Translations under genes and position numbers: made by a program
Origin: Pelecanus crispus
Lineage: Eukaryota > Chordata > Aves > Pelecaniformes > Pelecanidae
Assembly: GCF_030463565.1 (NCBI RefSeq)
Contig: NC_134655.1
Span: 2,740,372 to 2,804,371, forward strand
Length of the DNA stretch: 64,000 bases
Reading direction: 5' to 3'
Shown here: positions 12,805 to 59,101 of the stretch, piece by piece
Numbering within the stretch: the stretch's first letter is position 1
How the letters are laid out: each line of letters begins with the position of its first letter
Notes under the pieces: model-generated
Seen by the model: the letters and a program-made list of their open reading frames with translations, nothing else
Database searches by the model: none
What the model was told of the DNA's origin: nothing

Positions 12805-13439
12805 TGAAACTAGCAACCTCTCTAAAATCCAAGCAAGGAGACGCAGCGAATGAGGGGTGTGCCTTGGCACGCTGAAGTTTTGAAGATGACTTATTCTGCC
12901 ATTGCTGATCTGCCCATACATCCAGGTCCTGCGCTCCCTTCCTCCAGCTCGTGTCCGGCAGCGGGCTGCCCTACGCCAGGCAGCCGCAGACAAAGCAGCC
13001 ACAAACTACACTAAAACACATCTTAATCCGCAGGTATTTTATCACGCTGACACCGCCACGAGGCAGCAAGAACTCAAGTTTTAAGTGATAAAATTAAAGC
13101 TGCCTGCAAGTAGCTGAATCATGGGGCATGGAGGCCCGGGCTTGGCACCCTTGGGTGGGGTGCCCCTGCCTGCAGCCTGGGGGGGGTACCTCGGGCTGGG
13201 GGGTTATGGGGGGGGCTCCAAACCCCAGGGAGGGCCCTGGGTTGGGTTGGGTGGGGGGGCCATGCATGGTAGGTGCCCCCAGGCTTCTGCCCCCCTCAGC
13301 CCTGTCCCTGCTGCTTCCCCAGCCTCGCAGCAGGCTGCAGCCCCCCATGCCCCCCACATTCCCCAGCCGGGGGGTGGCGAGCCCTGCCCTACGCTGGCTC
13401 TAGGTGCCCCCCCCGCGCAGGCGACCGCGGGCCCAGCTT
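2927..13439 (-). other. Presumed WAVE4 5'-UTR intron: no gene recognised
   Basis: This stretch lies between the acceptor in front of the start codon exon and the candidate first exon at 14336. It contains no coding exon I can recognise on either strand. It holds homopolymer tracts (3721-3741, 11031-11042, 12342-12365), an AT-rich block at 10040-10290 that could be a conserved non-coding element, and the T/A palindrome at 12772-12804. The rest is unremarkable GC-rich avian sequence. Confidence 0.6.
12772..12804. repeat. T16/A17 homopolymer palindrome
   Basis: Sixteen T residues are followed directly by 17 A residues, giving an uninterrupted inverted repeat with no loop. It may be two abutting retrotransposon A-tails in opposite orientation or simple-sequence expansion. 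The exact length may be unreliable in the assembly. Confidence 0.9.
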
Positions 13440-14225
13440 ATCCTCCACAATGATGTAAAAATGCGAAGCGGTGGCGGATCCTCCCTCCCCAGGACGCAAG
13501 GATGCCAAGTGATGCCCACCCTCCCCAGCCAATGCGAGGGTGCAAAGCAGCCGGGTGCCCCCCTCTCCACGCAGGAGTGCAAAGGGACAGCACCCACCCC
13601 CGCCATGCAAGGGTGCAGAGAGGCCTGACACACCACCCCCCCACCCCTTGCAAGGCTGTAAAACTGCTAGGATTCCCTCATGCAAGATGCAAAGCAACGC
13701 CCCTCGCCACGCAAGGATGCAAAGGGCCCCAGAGCCCCGCGATGCAAACGTGCCAAGTGGTTTGGCCACCCACCCCACCCCCCCCGCGAGGGAAAGGTGC
13801 AAAGCAGCCTGACTCCCTCCCCTCCACGCAAAGGTGTAAAACGGTAGAGGACCCCCCCCCACCTCCGCAATGAATAGGTGCAAAGTGAGGGGACCCCCCC
13901 CCCCCCAGGCAGGGATGCAAAGCGGTTGGAGACACCCCCCCCCTTCCATGTGAGGATGCAAAGGGGTTGGGAGACCCCCCCCCTCTTTCCATGCAAGGAT
14001 GCAAAGCGGTTGGAGACACCCCCCCTTCCATGCGAGAATGCAAAGGGGTTGGAACCCCCCCCCCCCCTTTCCATGCAAGGATGCAAAGCGGTTGGAGCCC
14101 CCCTCCTTCCCATGCAAGGATGCAGAGCGCTGGGGGAATCCCCTCCGTGCAAGAATACCCCCCCCAAAAAGATGCAAAGCCATGGGGGGAACCCCAATAA
14201 AAAGCCTGCAAAGCGCCCCCCCCCC
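13440..14225. repeat. Minisatellite of about 20 degenerate units, 35-45 bp each
   Basis: A unit built around GCAAGGATGCAAAGC followed by a C-run spacer (for example GGTTGGAGACACCCCCCC) recurs about 20 times. The most regular units lie between 13905 and 14130. Spacing varies because the C-runs vary in length. The array lies just 110 bases from the CpG-rich candidate first exon of WAVE4. It creates long spurious open frames on both strands. Confidence 0.93.
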
Positions 14226-14335
14226 GATGCCCCGCGGTGGTGTGTGTGCCCCCCCCCCGCAAGCTCACACATTTGGGGGGGGGCGACCCCCACTTTCCCC
14301 GTGCCGCGTCATTCCCGCATCCCTCTCCCGCTCAC

Positions 14336-14545
14336 CTCCGCCGGTTGGGTTTGGTTTTTTTTTTTTTGCGGGGGGGGGGGGGGGGGTCTCTCCGCGGCGG
14401 CCCCCCCGGGGCTGTGCAGGGCTGCGGCGGCCCCGCGGTCCCCGCTGCGCGCCCCTCCGCGCCGCTCCGCAGTGCGCGCACGGCGCATGTGTCCCCTCCG
14501 CCACCGCCCCCGCTCCGCCCCGCGCGGACCCCAGCTCCCTCCCGC
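14336..14545 (-). promoter_or_regulatory. CpG-rich block: candidate WAVE4 promoter and non-coding first exon
   Basis: The block is dense in CpG and has GC-box-like CCGCCCC and GGGGCGG strings. On the minus strand it ends in CGGAG|GTGAGC, a good splice donor, with the last exon base the complement of 14336. Because the start codon exon at 2768-2926 begins with an acceptor, a non-coding exon upstream on this strand is required. This is the best CpG-rich candidate between 2926 and the SLC16A2 island. The transcription start cannot be fixed from sequence, so the right boundary is approximate. Confidence 0.45.
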
Positions 14546-17500
14546 CTAACTTTGGGGGTTTATTGGTGGGTTGCTTTTTGGTTTTTTTTTTTTTTTCCGA
14601 AATACCTATTTTTCCCTAGTTTTGCAACCTAGACTCGCCGTAAACGGAGGGTTTCGCCCAGCCGGATGGCAATCCTTCCGCTGGCAAGATTAAGAGCTTG
14701 AAAGGATGCTCCGGTGCGAAGGGGAGCGGGTTAGCGCGTCGTCTTCTCCGGTTTTGGCATCGCCAACTGTCTCCTCGGCGCTTCCTCCACGCCCTGCGAT
14801 GCCCGCGGGTCTCCCCGGGGGTACTGCGCGGCGGGCAGGACCCCGCGAGGGTGACGGGAGCCCGAGGACCGGGAGCAAGCAAACCCTCGTCCTCCCCAGC
14901 TCACCACTGTTACCAGCTGCTCTTGCCCGAGGATTTTTGGTCCTCTCCTTGGTCATGTCCCAGAGCTGGACCTTCCCCAGATGCCGTTTGATGCGAACGG
15001 TTTCCAAGGGTTCTGTCTCGTCGTTTGGGGGTCTCTGGCAGTGGGGCTGGAGGTCTGATGCTGCTACTTCCAAAACAGTCCCTCTCTTTCCATAGCCCAT
15101 GGGCGCCGCTTGGTCTCAGACCAGGTCAAAGCCTTCAGCTGGAGCTAACAGCACCCAAACCTGGGTGTCCAAAAAAAACCCCCACCTTAGGGCTCTGCCC
15201 TTCTCCGGCCGCTCCGGCCCACGCAAACCCCTTGCCCGGGCTCTGTCCACGCTCCAGCCCCTGTGGCCAGCAGGGATTTTCCAGACTGGCCAAGGAGGGA
15301 CATGAATGACTCTCTCCGGGGCTGGGACTGCCGGAATATCGTACGGCTCTGCCTGTGCCGTCCATGCCAGGGATGCCAGCGGAGCCAGCGCAGGCTCTGG
15401 TGACCCCCTACCCCCTCCTCACCCCCCTGGCCGTGCCCCTGCCCAGCCAGGGCAGCCAAGGGGCAGCTCCAGGCTGGAGGCCGGCGGTGCAGCAGAACAA
15501 GGCACCGCACAGAATTAGCACATTGCCGTAAAATCCAGCCGCTACTAGAGGGCAGAGTGAGCCGGGCGAGACAGGTTTTTTAGCTGTGCCAGGAGCTGGG
15601 ATGTGGGAAACAGTGTTTGCTTCCCCTTCCCTCTTCCACCGAGGCATGGGAAGGGAAGAGGGAGAACTTCAGCAGGGTGAGGGATGATCTGTGACATGGT
15701 TTGAGGTTTGGAGTGGGATGACTCACACTTTGATTTTTTTCTTTTTTAACGGAGCGCTCCGGGGCTGGATTAAGCTGTGTTTGTAGGGAAGGCACCGCAG
15801 CGAGCACCGTGGAGGCAGCGGGGCTAAGCTCCCCGTTCCCCAGCACATCAGGCTGCTGCACCCCCAGCCCTGAGCGCTGCTGCGACCGCTCCCGGTCCTC
15901 GCCAAGAAGAGAAAACAAGAACGGGTGCGTGGCGAGTGCATCCCCAAAGGGAGAGCTGCTATCTCCTGCTAACTCGCCAGGCTGGACCTAGGCACCAGGC
16001 TACGTCCCGGCCCAGCGCCCATCTCTTTTGCAGGCAGGGGCGTAAGGGTGGCTTTGATGTTCCCGGGGTGCTCGGGCAGGTCTGCAGCCTGCGCCAGCCC
16101 CGGCTGCTGCACCCTCGCACCAACCCCACCTGCGCGCATCCCCAGTGTCCTTCCTCGAGCGGCCGGCGCAGCGTGGGGCCGTTCAGGCCAACTGCTTCGG
16201 ATTCAGCCTGGACTTCCTTGGCCGGCTGTGCTGTCCCTGTGCTGCTGCGTGAGCTGGTGCTACCGGAGGTGTTTACATCTCAAAAAATGAAGTAAAAGTT
16301 TTCCCTGACCCTAACAGAGCCAGAGGTGCAGCCGGTTGGGGCGAGACAGGCTGATGCTCCTTCCAGGATCGGCACAGGCTGCGTCGGCACCACCTCACCG
16401 CAGGGACCGGGATTCGGGGGCCTCACCTGCGGCCAGGAGGTGGGAGCAGCCCCTCTGCCGTGGCCCGTTGTGTCCGAGCCGAGAGCTGCCCAGCCCTGCC
16501 TGGAGCTGTTGGTCACATCCAGCCCTTGCTTGGAGCAGCTCCGGGGCTCCTTGTGCTGCCCGGGCTGGCAGGAGCAGGTCAGCACGTCGTGAACCCACAA
16601 ACTGCCAGGAGCAAACACGATGGATGTCACAACCACCTCGGGCCCCAGCCCCAGTAGCCCCCAGCCCACTTCCCGTACCGCCTGGGCGAGCATGCTCGCA
16701 GCCCCCGCGCACGCCTGAGCTCGGAGGGCACAGGCAGCGAGTGGGCAGCGTGCCCGGGGTGCCCCATGCAGCTTGGCCATCTGGTCCACGCTGCGGGGAC
16801 GGGCAGAGGAAGGCAGCACGCTGCGCTTGGCGCGGATAGATGGCGAGCCGGGGAGCATCAGCTCAGCTCCTGCGCGCGGGGGGACCTTTGCCGTCTCGCC
16901 GCAGCTGCAGGTGGTGGCCAGGCACATTTTGACCGACGGTCTGTCGACAGGAGGTCCTTGCAGATACTCTCTGCCTCTTTACCAGCTCTGCAGATTAGGG
17001 ACTTCTCTTTCCGTGCCCACCCTGGAGCTGTGGGAGGGGATGCTTTGTGCCTGGCGTCTCTGCCGGTGCCGGGGGTGCTGCCCTGTGGTTTGGGCAGGGT
17101 GCAGGTAGGCAGCAGCACCCGCAGAGCTGAGCAGCACCCTCAGCCCAGGGCCGGCCTCTACACAGGCTCTTCCCAGCTCTGTGCGTAGCCGGCGTGGGGT
17201 TTTTACCCAAGCTTTTTTCCTGTCCCACTCGCAGGCTGGGTCTTAGACCAGCGGTGCCCTCCTGCCCGAGCTCAGCTGCACGAACCAGCTGCACCGATGC
17301 TCCTGGGGCGGTTTTCGCCGTGGAAATGTTTGCGCTGGCTTTGCTCTGGGCCGCGGGGCAGGAGCAGGCAGCCTTCCTGGCCACGCAGCTCGCCGAGATG
17401 CTCTGGGCTTGCCGCAAACAGTGTGGGGCCAACCTCGTGCTGCGCTGGAGCTGGGACGTGCCCTCCAGCCTCCGAACCGAGGAGCTGATGGGGAATTTGC

Positions 17501-20500
17501 TCTCTCCCCGGATAAGCTATGCAATTATCAGTTACTACCACTAATTAACGAATCACGGGAACAACTTATCCTGGGGGCACATCCACGAACTTCTCTGCTA
17601 GCAACGCCCTGAACACCCCGGGGTTTTAACCTACTTGGAGTCAACAACGGCTCCCGCATCAGTGGCACTAGGGACAAACAGGCACGTGCTGGCACACGGG
17701 GTAAGTGCCCAGCCAAAAACCCCGCGGCTCCAACCCTCCATCCCGCTCAACGCGGCAAACCAAGCGCCGCGCATCTGGAGTCGGATGCCGGGAGGCTGCC
17801 AAAACCCGGTTGCTCTTCGGTTTGGGTCGCGGACCCCCAGCCGGCGCAGGAGGAGGTGCCGGGTGCCACGCCGCCGCCGCACGCGCTCCTCTCCCGCGCA
17901 GGCTGCTGCAAGGGGTGAGGTAATCCTGGGTAATTCCTGACTTCCATGGAAATGCCTCCAGGCCGCGATGATTATCGCTGTAATTAGCCTCTCTGATTTT
18001 TCTTGGTGTTCTATAAAATATTAATTTACAGCTGGATCCTTGCCTCCTTTGTGCGCCGGCTCGAGCTCTTCCCGTCAGCAGAGCATCTCCGGCTCCTCTC
18101 GCCAAGGTCCTGTGGGGTTACCCGGCACAGCCGGGGCGGCCGCTGGCGGCTGGACGGTGGTTGGGGCCAGGAGCTTCCACTTCCCGGCAGGAACATGCCC
18201 CTGTAGCTCCTATTTCAAAGGAAAGACGCAAAACCAGTGAAGCACTCTCAGAAAGCAGCCTTCACACCTCTTCACCTGGATGGCGAAGGCGAGCGGGCAG
18301 CCAAACTGCTCCCGAAGCCCTTTAATGCGACGTAGATCCATCCCGTTGATCTCTTTGGGCCAGAAACAGCGGGTTTTGCTGAACTGCATGGTAAATCAGA
18401 GAGGGCAGCGGCTGTGGCTGAGCCGGACCACGTTCCCCAGCCAGCCTGCAGCCTCTGGAGTCAACACGGCGCTGCGATTTCCACCGCCAAGACGAAGCCA
18501 AACGCGGAGCTCGATGGCTCGTCATGCCCTGAAAACCCGCTGCTCACACCAGCATTTTTAAGTCGCCTCATTTTTCAGCCAAACTAAGCACAACCACCTT
18601 TAATCTCGCTAACGAAGCAGAAAATGCCGCCTCTAATATTTTGATCCCAAACTTTGGGAAGGCCAGGCAGAGAAAGGATGCCACGGCGCACGTTTTGCCT
18701 CGGTTGGGTATAACAGGCGGCAGCCCCGCAGTGCTGCCCGCCGTCGGGGCTGCGCTCCCCAGAAAGCAGCGCCGGCAGCATTGGGAGCCCCGGTACTCTC
18801 GCTGCCTTCTCACCGGGACAAGCCTTGGGTGCTGGACCCTGTGCCCCAGCATCCCTGCCAGTGGGTGACTGCTGCCACGTCCCTTCAGGCTGCCCCGGAG
18901 TTGTTTATTCCTCTGGGAGAATGTATTTGCTGTCTTTGCCAGGCCAGATGTAACGGCTAGCTTAACTGCGGCTGAAATCTGAAGAGAAAAGCGTTGCTAA
19001 TGACGGGCATGCGGGGAAGGGGTTGTGCCCAGCATACGAATGTCTCTGCCGGGAGCTGCTCGCTACCGGAGCTATTTTTCCTGGCACTTTCGGCCAAGCA
19101 CCAGACACTGTCCACAATCTTCCGTCCTCGAGGCTTGCTCAGGGCAGCCCTATGTGTCCCCACACCGGGCCGTGCCACTGTGCAATGCCTGCCGAAACAA
19201 AGCGGGGTTGCAAAGCTGCCAGGAATTTGTATTCTCCTCCGAGGCCGCATCCCGCTGTGATGCTTTCCAAGGTGTTTGCATGAGATACTTCCATTTGGTC
19301 CCTCTTCCCCTTCTGCAAAACTGAACACACACATTTTGTAGCTGCCAAATCCTCTGGCAGAGGCTCTGGCACCACGTTTCGGAGGCAAGCAACAAGCTGC
19401 TGAGAGCCACGCTTTGCCCGGGCAACCGGAGGCCCACGGGCCACGACACGAGGCGCTGCCTGACAGCTCTCCGGGGATGTTGGACGCGCATCCCGGAGAG
19501 CCCGGCTCGGCCGCAGCCATCCACCGCACCCCTTACCGAGCCAGGAGGCTGGGGGCTTCGAGGAAAGCTGTGCCGTGGACATGGAAGGGTATTTCATCAT
19601 CAAATGCAACCAAGGAAGAGCAGCTTTATCTTTGTTTTTTCTCTCGGTGTTTCATTCGGCTTGCGGAGCTGCAAACACTGGGTGCGGTGCTCCAATCTAA
19701 ATAAAAGCTGCTCTTGCACCGGCGAGCAGAGCCGTCTCTGCCCAACGCTGCCGGAGTTTTCCAGGCTGCAGCTCCCTCCTGGTTGAAGCCTCCACCAGCG
19801 CAAGCAGCCCAGCCCTTTAACCCCCCCTTTCATTCAGCCTCCCCCGGCGATTTTACCCCCGGCCCCCCAGCGTTGTCCAGCCCAGCCCGGGAAGCTGCAG
19901 TGATGCCTGGCACAGCCGGCACCAGAAAATGCTCCGTCAAGGCGCCGTGCAGCCAACATCCAGGAGAGATGCTGCTCCGTGGGTTTTGTGTCCAGCTCAA
20001 GGTCCTCAGTAATATTAACCCCCGCTGCTTCCCACTCCACGAGAGCCTTCTGCAGCTCCGGAGGGGAGAAGTCTCCGTAAGACGGTGGCAATAGCAATGC
20101 CGTGGCTGTAGCAATGCGTGCTATGGCAAAGGGCTCTCCCACCTCTCTCTCTGCTGTCTTTAATCCAGCCCCAGCTCTGCTGCTGCAGGGAATTAGCATT
20201 TTGGGGGTGCAGCTCCCCTGCGCGCAGCCCCCAACTCCTTCCCTCTCAGATTGCTGGGGTTTAACCAAAATAAAATCAGCAGGCCAGCAACCTCAGCCGG
20301 CCTTGTGGCAAAATGGTTAGTAAAATTCAGTGCTGCAGCTCCTCGCATCGGCAGAGGGCAGTGGAAGATGCTCCCAAACCTCCCAAGCTTCCCCCGGCAG
20401 CTCTGTGGAGATGGGGATCCTGGGAGGAGACTCCACCAGAGAGGAAGGGAAATAAAAATGCAGTTCCTCCAGCAGCGAGGCTGACCCGAGCGCGGCGTTA

Positions 20501-21560
20501 CCGCCGGGCACCCCAGCGGCTCGAGGGGATTTGGGCGCGTCCATAGGCGCGGGCGCGAAGCGGGAAGGCGAGGGGAGGAGGCCGCGTCTCCCACCTTCGC
20601 GCCCCTCCGGCTCAGGTCTCGCCAACGCGCGCGCAGGCGGCTCGGAGCCAGGGAGAACCACTGCTCATCCCCTGGCCGGGAGGAAGCGGATGGCGATGGA
20701 GTAGTCGTGAAGCCGGCAGGGATTTTGCAGTCAAGAGCAGGCAGGGAGGCCGAGGAGAGGTTCTTCCTGGCTGTAGCCGTGTCCCAGAGGGTCTTCGCCA
20801 AGCTGGGCGAGCCGCAGCACGTAGGCAAACGCCTTGCCACCCCGCAGCCCGCCTGCCCGTGCCCAGGTGCTGCTCTCCGGCGGCGGGAGAAGCGGGGAGA
20901 CGGCGCTGGCAGTGTGGCCCTGCCCGCCGCCTCCCTGCCGGCTCCGCACCCTGCCCTGCTGCCTCGCCAGGCGTTTGTAATTAATATCCCTGGAGGTAAA
21001 GAAAGAGCAGCGTGAGGTTGGGATGTATTATTTTACTCTGATAGGAATCTGACACTGACACAGCCATTAGGGTAAAGAAAGAATAATAACTTAGACTTGG
21101 CATATATTAAAGCGTAAATACCTTCAGCGTGTGAAAAGACAGGCTTTAATATATTGGTGGGTTTGTAATTATTTATTGAAAGAAGAGAAAAGGCAGCGCT
21201 TATTGCAAAACAAGACGGAGGTGAGGGAGCAGCTCCCCGCCGGGGTTTGGATCGCCACCGCTAGCTCGCCCGTCCTGCTCGGCGAACCCCAGTGCCGAGG
21301 CGACGTGGGGTGACCCACGGCCCTGGGGAACATCCCGCTGCCGGCATCCCGGCGAGAAGCCTGCCCGGCTGCGGGCTGCTGTTACAAACACGCTCTCAAA
21401 ACTTTTTGGGGCGGCGGGGGTGCCGGCGAGCCAAAAATCCCACCGGCAAACACGGCGTGAAATGAAATCAGTCCCTGGTGTTTTGCCGCCCGCTCGGCCT
21501 GCTCCCGGTGCCGTCATCTGCCTTGGCTGGGGCAAAGGGTGGCAGCGGCATCAGCCTGCT
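14546..21560. other. Intergenic region between WAVE4 and SLC16A2: no gene recognised
   Basis: I see no coding exon and no recognisable transposable element here. The region has scattered CpG clusters (17750-17900, 20490-20640) and AT-rich islands embedded in GC-rich sequence (17500-17640, 17930-18030, 20970-21190). The islands have the look of conserved non-coding sequence. Any of them could be regulatory for either flanking gene, but only alignment to other birds would show it. Confidence 0.6.
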
Positions 21561-21990
21561 GTGGCCACCGAGAGCCCGCCGCGGCCACCGAGAGCCCACT
21601 GTGGCCACCGAGAGCCCGCCCTGGCCACTGAGAGCCCATTGCAGCCACTGAGAGCCTACCGTGGCCACTGAGAGCTTTCCCTGGCCACCGAGAGTCTGCT
21701 GTGGCCACCGAGAGCCTGTCGTGGTCACCGAGAGCTCGCCGTGGCCACTGAGAACCCACTGTGGCCACTGAGAGCCCATCCTGGCCACTGAGAGCCCACT
21801 GTGGCCACTGAGAGCCCACCCTGGCCACCGAGAGCCTGCTGTGGCCACTGAGAGCCCGTCCTGGCCACCGAGAGCCTGCTGTGGCCACTGAGAGCCCGTC
21901 CTGGCCACCGAGAGCCTGCCCTGGCCACTGAGAGCCCACTGTGGCCACCGAGAGCCCGCCCTGGCCACCGAGAGCCCATCGCAGCCGCCG
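21561..21990. repeat. 20-bp minisatellite, 21 copies in perfect register
   Basis: The unit GTGGCCACYGAGAGCCCRYY repeats every 20 bases from 21561 to 21980 without a single insertion or deletion. Units starting GTGG and CTGG partly alternate. A degenerate unit follows at 21981. Because 20 is not a multiple of three, all three minus-strand frames read a 20-residue protein repeat with no stop, which gives false long reading frames. Confidence 0.97.
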
Positions 21991-22044
21991 AGGGGGCCCC
22001 GGCCCTGCCGCGCAGCCTCCCCCCGCGGGCCGCCCCCGCAGCCG

Positions 22045-22610
22045 GGGGCCCGGGGAGCGGGGCAGGGGGGTCCGGGGGGGCCGGGGGGGGGGGCAGCGGG
22101 GGCCGGGGAGCGGGGGCCAGGGGAGTGGGGCCGGGGGAGCAGCGGGGCCGGGGGGGCAGCGGGGGCCCGGGGAGTGGGGCCGGGGGGGGCAGCGGGGCCG
22201 GGGGGGGCAGCGGGGGCCGGGGGGGCAGCGGGGCCGGGGGGGGCAGCGGGGCCGGGGGGGGCAGCGGGGGCCCGGGGAGCGGGTCCGGGGGGGCAGTGGG
22301 GGCCAGGGGAGCGGGGCCGGGCAGCGGGGGCCGGGGAGCGGGGCAGGGGGGTCCGGGGGGGCAGCGGGGCCGGGGGGGGGCAGGGGGGGCCGGGGAGCGG
22401 GGGCCAGGGGAGTGGGGCCGGGGGGGGCAGCGGGGGCCGGGGGAGCGGGGCCGGGGGGAGGGCAGGGGGGGCCGGGGGAGCGGGGCCGGGGGGGGGCAGC
22501 GGGGGCCGGGGAGCGGGGGCCGGGGGGGCAGCGGGGCCCAGGGAGCGGGGCCGGCGGGGGCAGCGGGGACCGGGGGGGGGGGGGCAGCGGGGGCCGTCGG
22601 CGGCCCCGGG
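22045..22610. repeat. G-run-rich minisatellite with strong G-quadruplex potential
   Basis: Irregular units of about 15-25 bases built from GGGGGGGCAGCGGGGCCGG and GGGGAGCGGGGCC repeat for over 500 bases. The G-rich strand is the plus strand, which is the non-template strand of SLC16A2. Runs of four to ten G at short spacing meet the usual G-quadruplex pattern many times over. The array runs straight into the CpG island around SLC16A2 exon 1. Confidence 0.93.
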
Positions 22611-58069
<35,459 letters not shown>

Positions 58070-58640
58070 CGCCTCCGCTCACCGACACTCACTGTTGCCA
58101 CCAGCAGCCTCTCCGTAGCCCAAGCACAGGCCCTTTTCTAGACGGACCATAATTCTCAATGATCGCAGATGCACTACCTTTGTAAAGGAAGAAAAAAAAA
58201 AAAGCCAACACAATAAGTTCTTCTAGTTAAAGGCTTTTAACTAGCAGAAACGCTCTTTTTTGGGGCAGTTTTGATTTCAAAGCTGCCCTTTTCTCTTTTT
58301 TTTTTTTCCTCTAACCTTTTTTCTAAGGCGACCTCTCACCAGGATTCAAACTTGATCGATCTCCCGCTCCTCTCCTCAGTTTTCTGTACGTCACGACAGA
58401 GGTTTACAGCTAATAAATGCCTTTTTAAAACAGGCCGCAGATGGGGCTTGTTGAGCCTCGCAGCTGTCCATCCTTCTCCTCTGGTGTCACTCGGGTGCCA
58501 CATCCAAGCGAGACAGCCCCTTCCCCGTCCAGTGCCAGCGGCTGTTTTGGAGCCAGCAGATCCGGAGGAGGAAACGCTGCTTCAGTCCGATGCACAAACC
58601 AAATAAATGGTCGGCGAGTTCCACTTTTATCTTCTTCTCT
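58070..58640 (+). other. SLC16A2 3' UTR with proximal polyadenylation signals
   Basis: AATAAA hexamers occur at 58412-58417 and 58602-58607, giving plausible 3' ends near 58440 and 58630. The mammalian SLC16A2 3' UTR is longer, over 2 kb as I recall. More distal signals (ATTAAA at 59552 and 61365, AATAAA at 63143, ATTAAA at 63963) could therefore also be used. RNA evidence is needed to choose. Confidence 0.55.
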
Positions 58641-59017
58641 CCTCCTTTTCCACTGCTCTCCCACGCACCCAGGGAGCTGCAGCTGGGACGATGGGGAGCT
58701 CGGCTGGCTCCGGTCCTGCCGCCCTTATTGAACGGAGCCACGCGGGAGCACCCCCTTCCTGCAAAATATGCCTTAAAAACGCAAGGACAAGACCAGCAGA
58801 TCCCTCATCCACTGAGTTTTCTCGCCCAGCGACTCAAGATTGGGCTTTTGAGGTGCAAAAGAGAGGGGCAGCTCCCAGCGCAGCCCACAGGGCTGGCTCT
58901 GCAAGGAGGAAAAGCATGGGCAAGCCGCCGAGACGGGCACTTCGGAGGCGTCAAGGGTCGGGACAGAGCCCTGTGTGTCACAGGTCTGCTCCGTGCCGGG
59001 AGGCGGCTTCCCTGCAC

Positions 59018-59101
59018 CCAGGGATGCGGGGATGCAGCCGGCTCGGGGCACAGGGGCAGCCAGGGATGCGGGGATGCAGCTGGCTCGGGGCACAGGATGC
59101 C
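59018..59101. repeat. 42-bp tandem duplication
   Basis: Two copies of a 42-base unit containing GGGATGCGGGGATGCAGC and GGCTCGGGGCACAGG lie one after the other, downstream of or within a long SLC16A2 3' UTR. Confidence 0.9.

Noticed and set aside
13389..14293. Repetitive minus-strand proteins with recurrent ASLHGKGGG motifs
   Set aside because: These are translation of the 35-45 bp minisatellite. The frame changes with every C-run length change, and there is no start or splice context.
14546..22600. A CNBP-like (ZCCHC13) zinc-knuckle gene between WAVE4 and SLC16A2
   Set aside because: Human has ZCCHC13 next to SLC16A2, so I looked for CX2CX4HX4C knuckles and found none. The human gene is likely a mammalian retrocopy.
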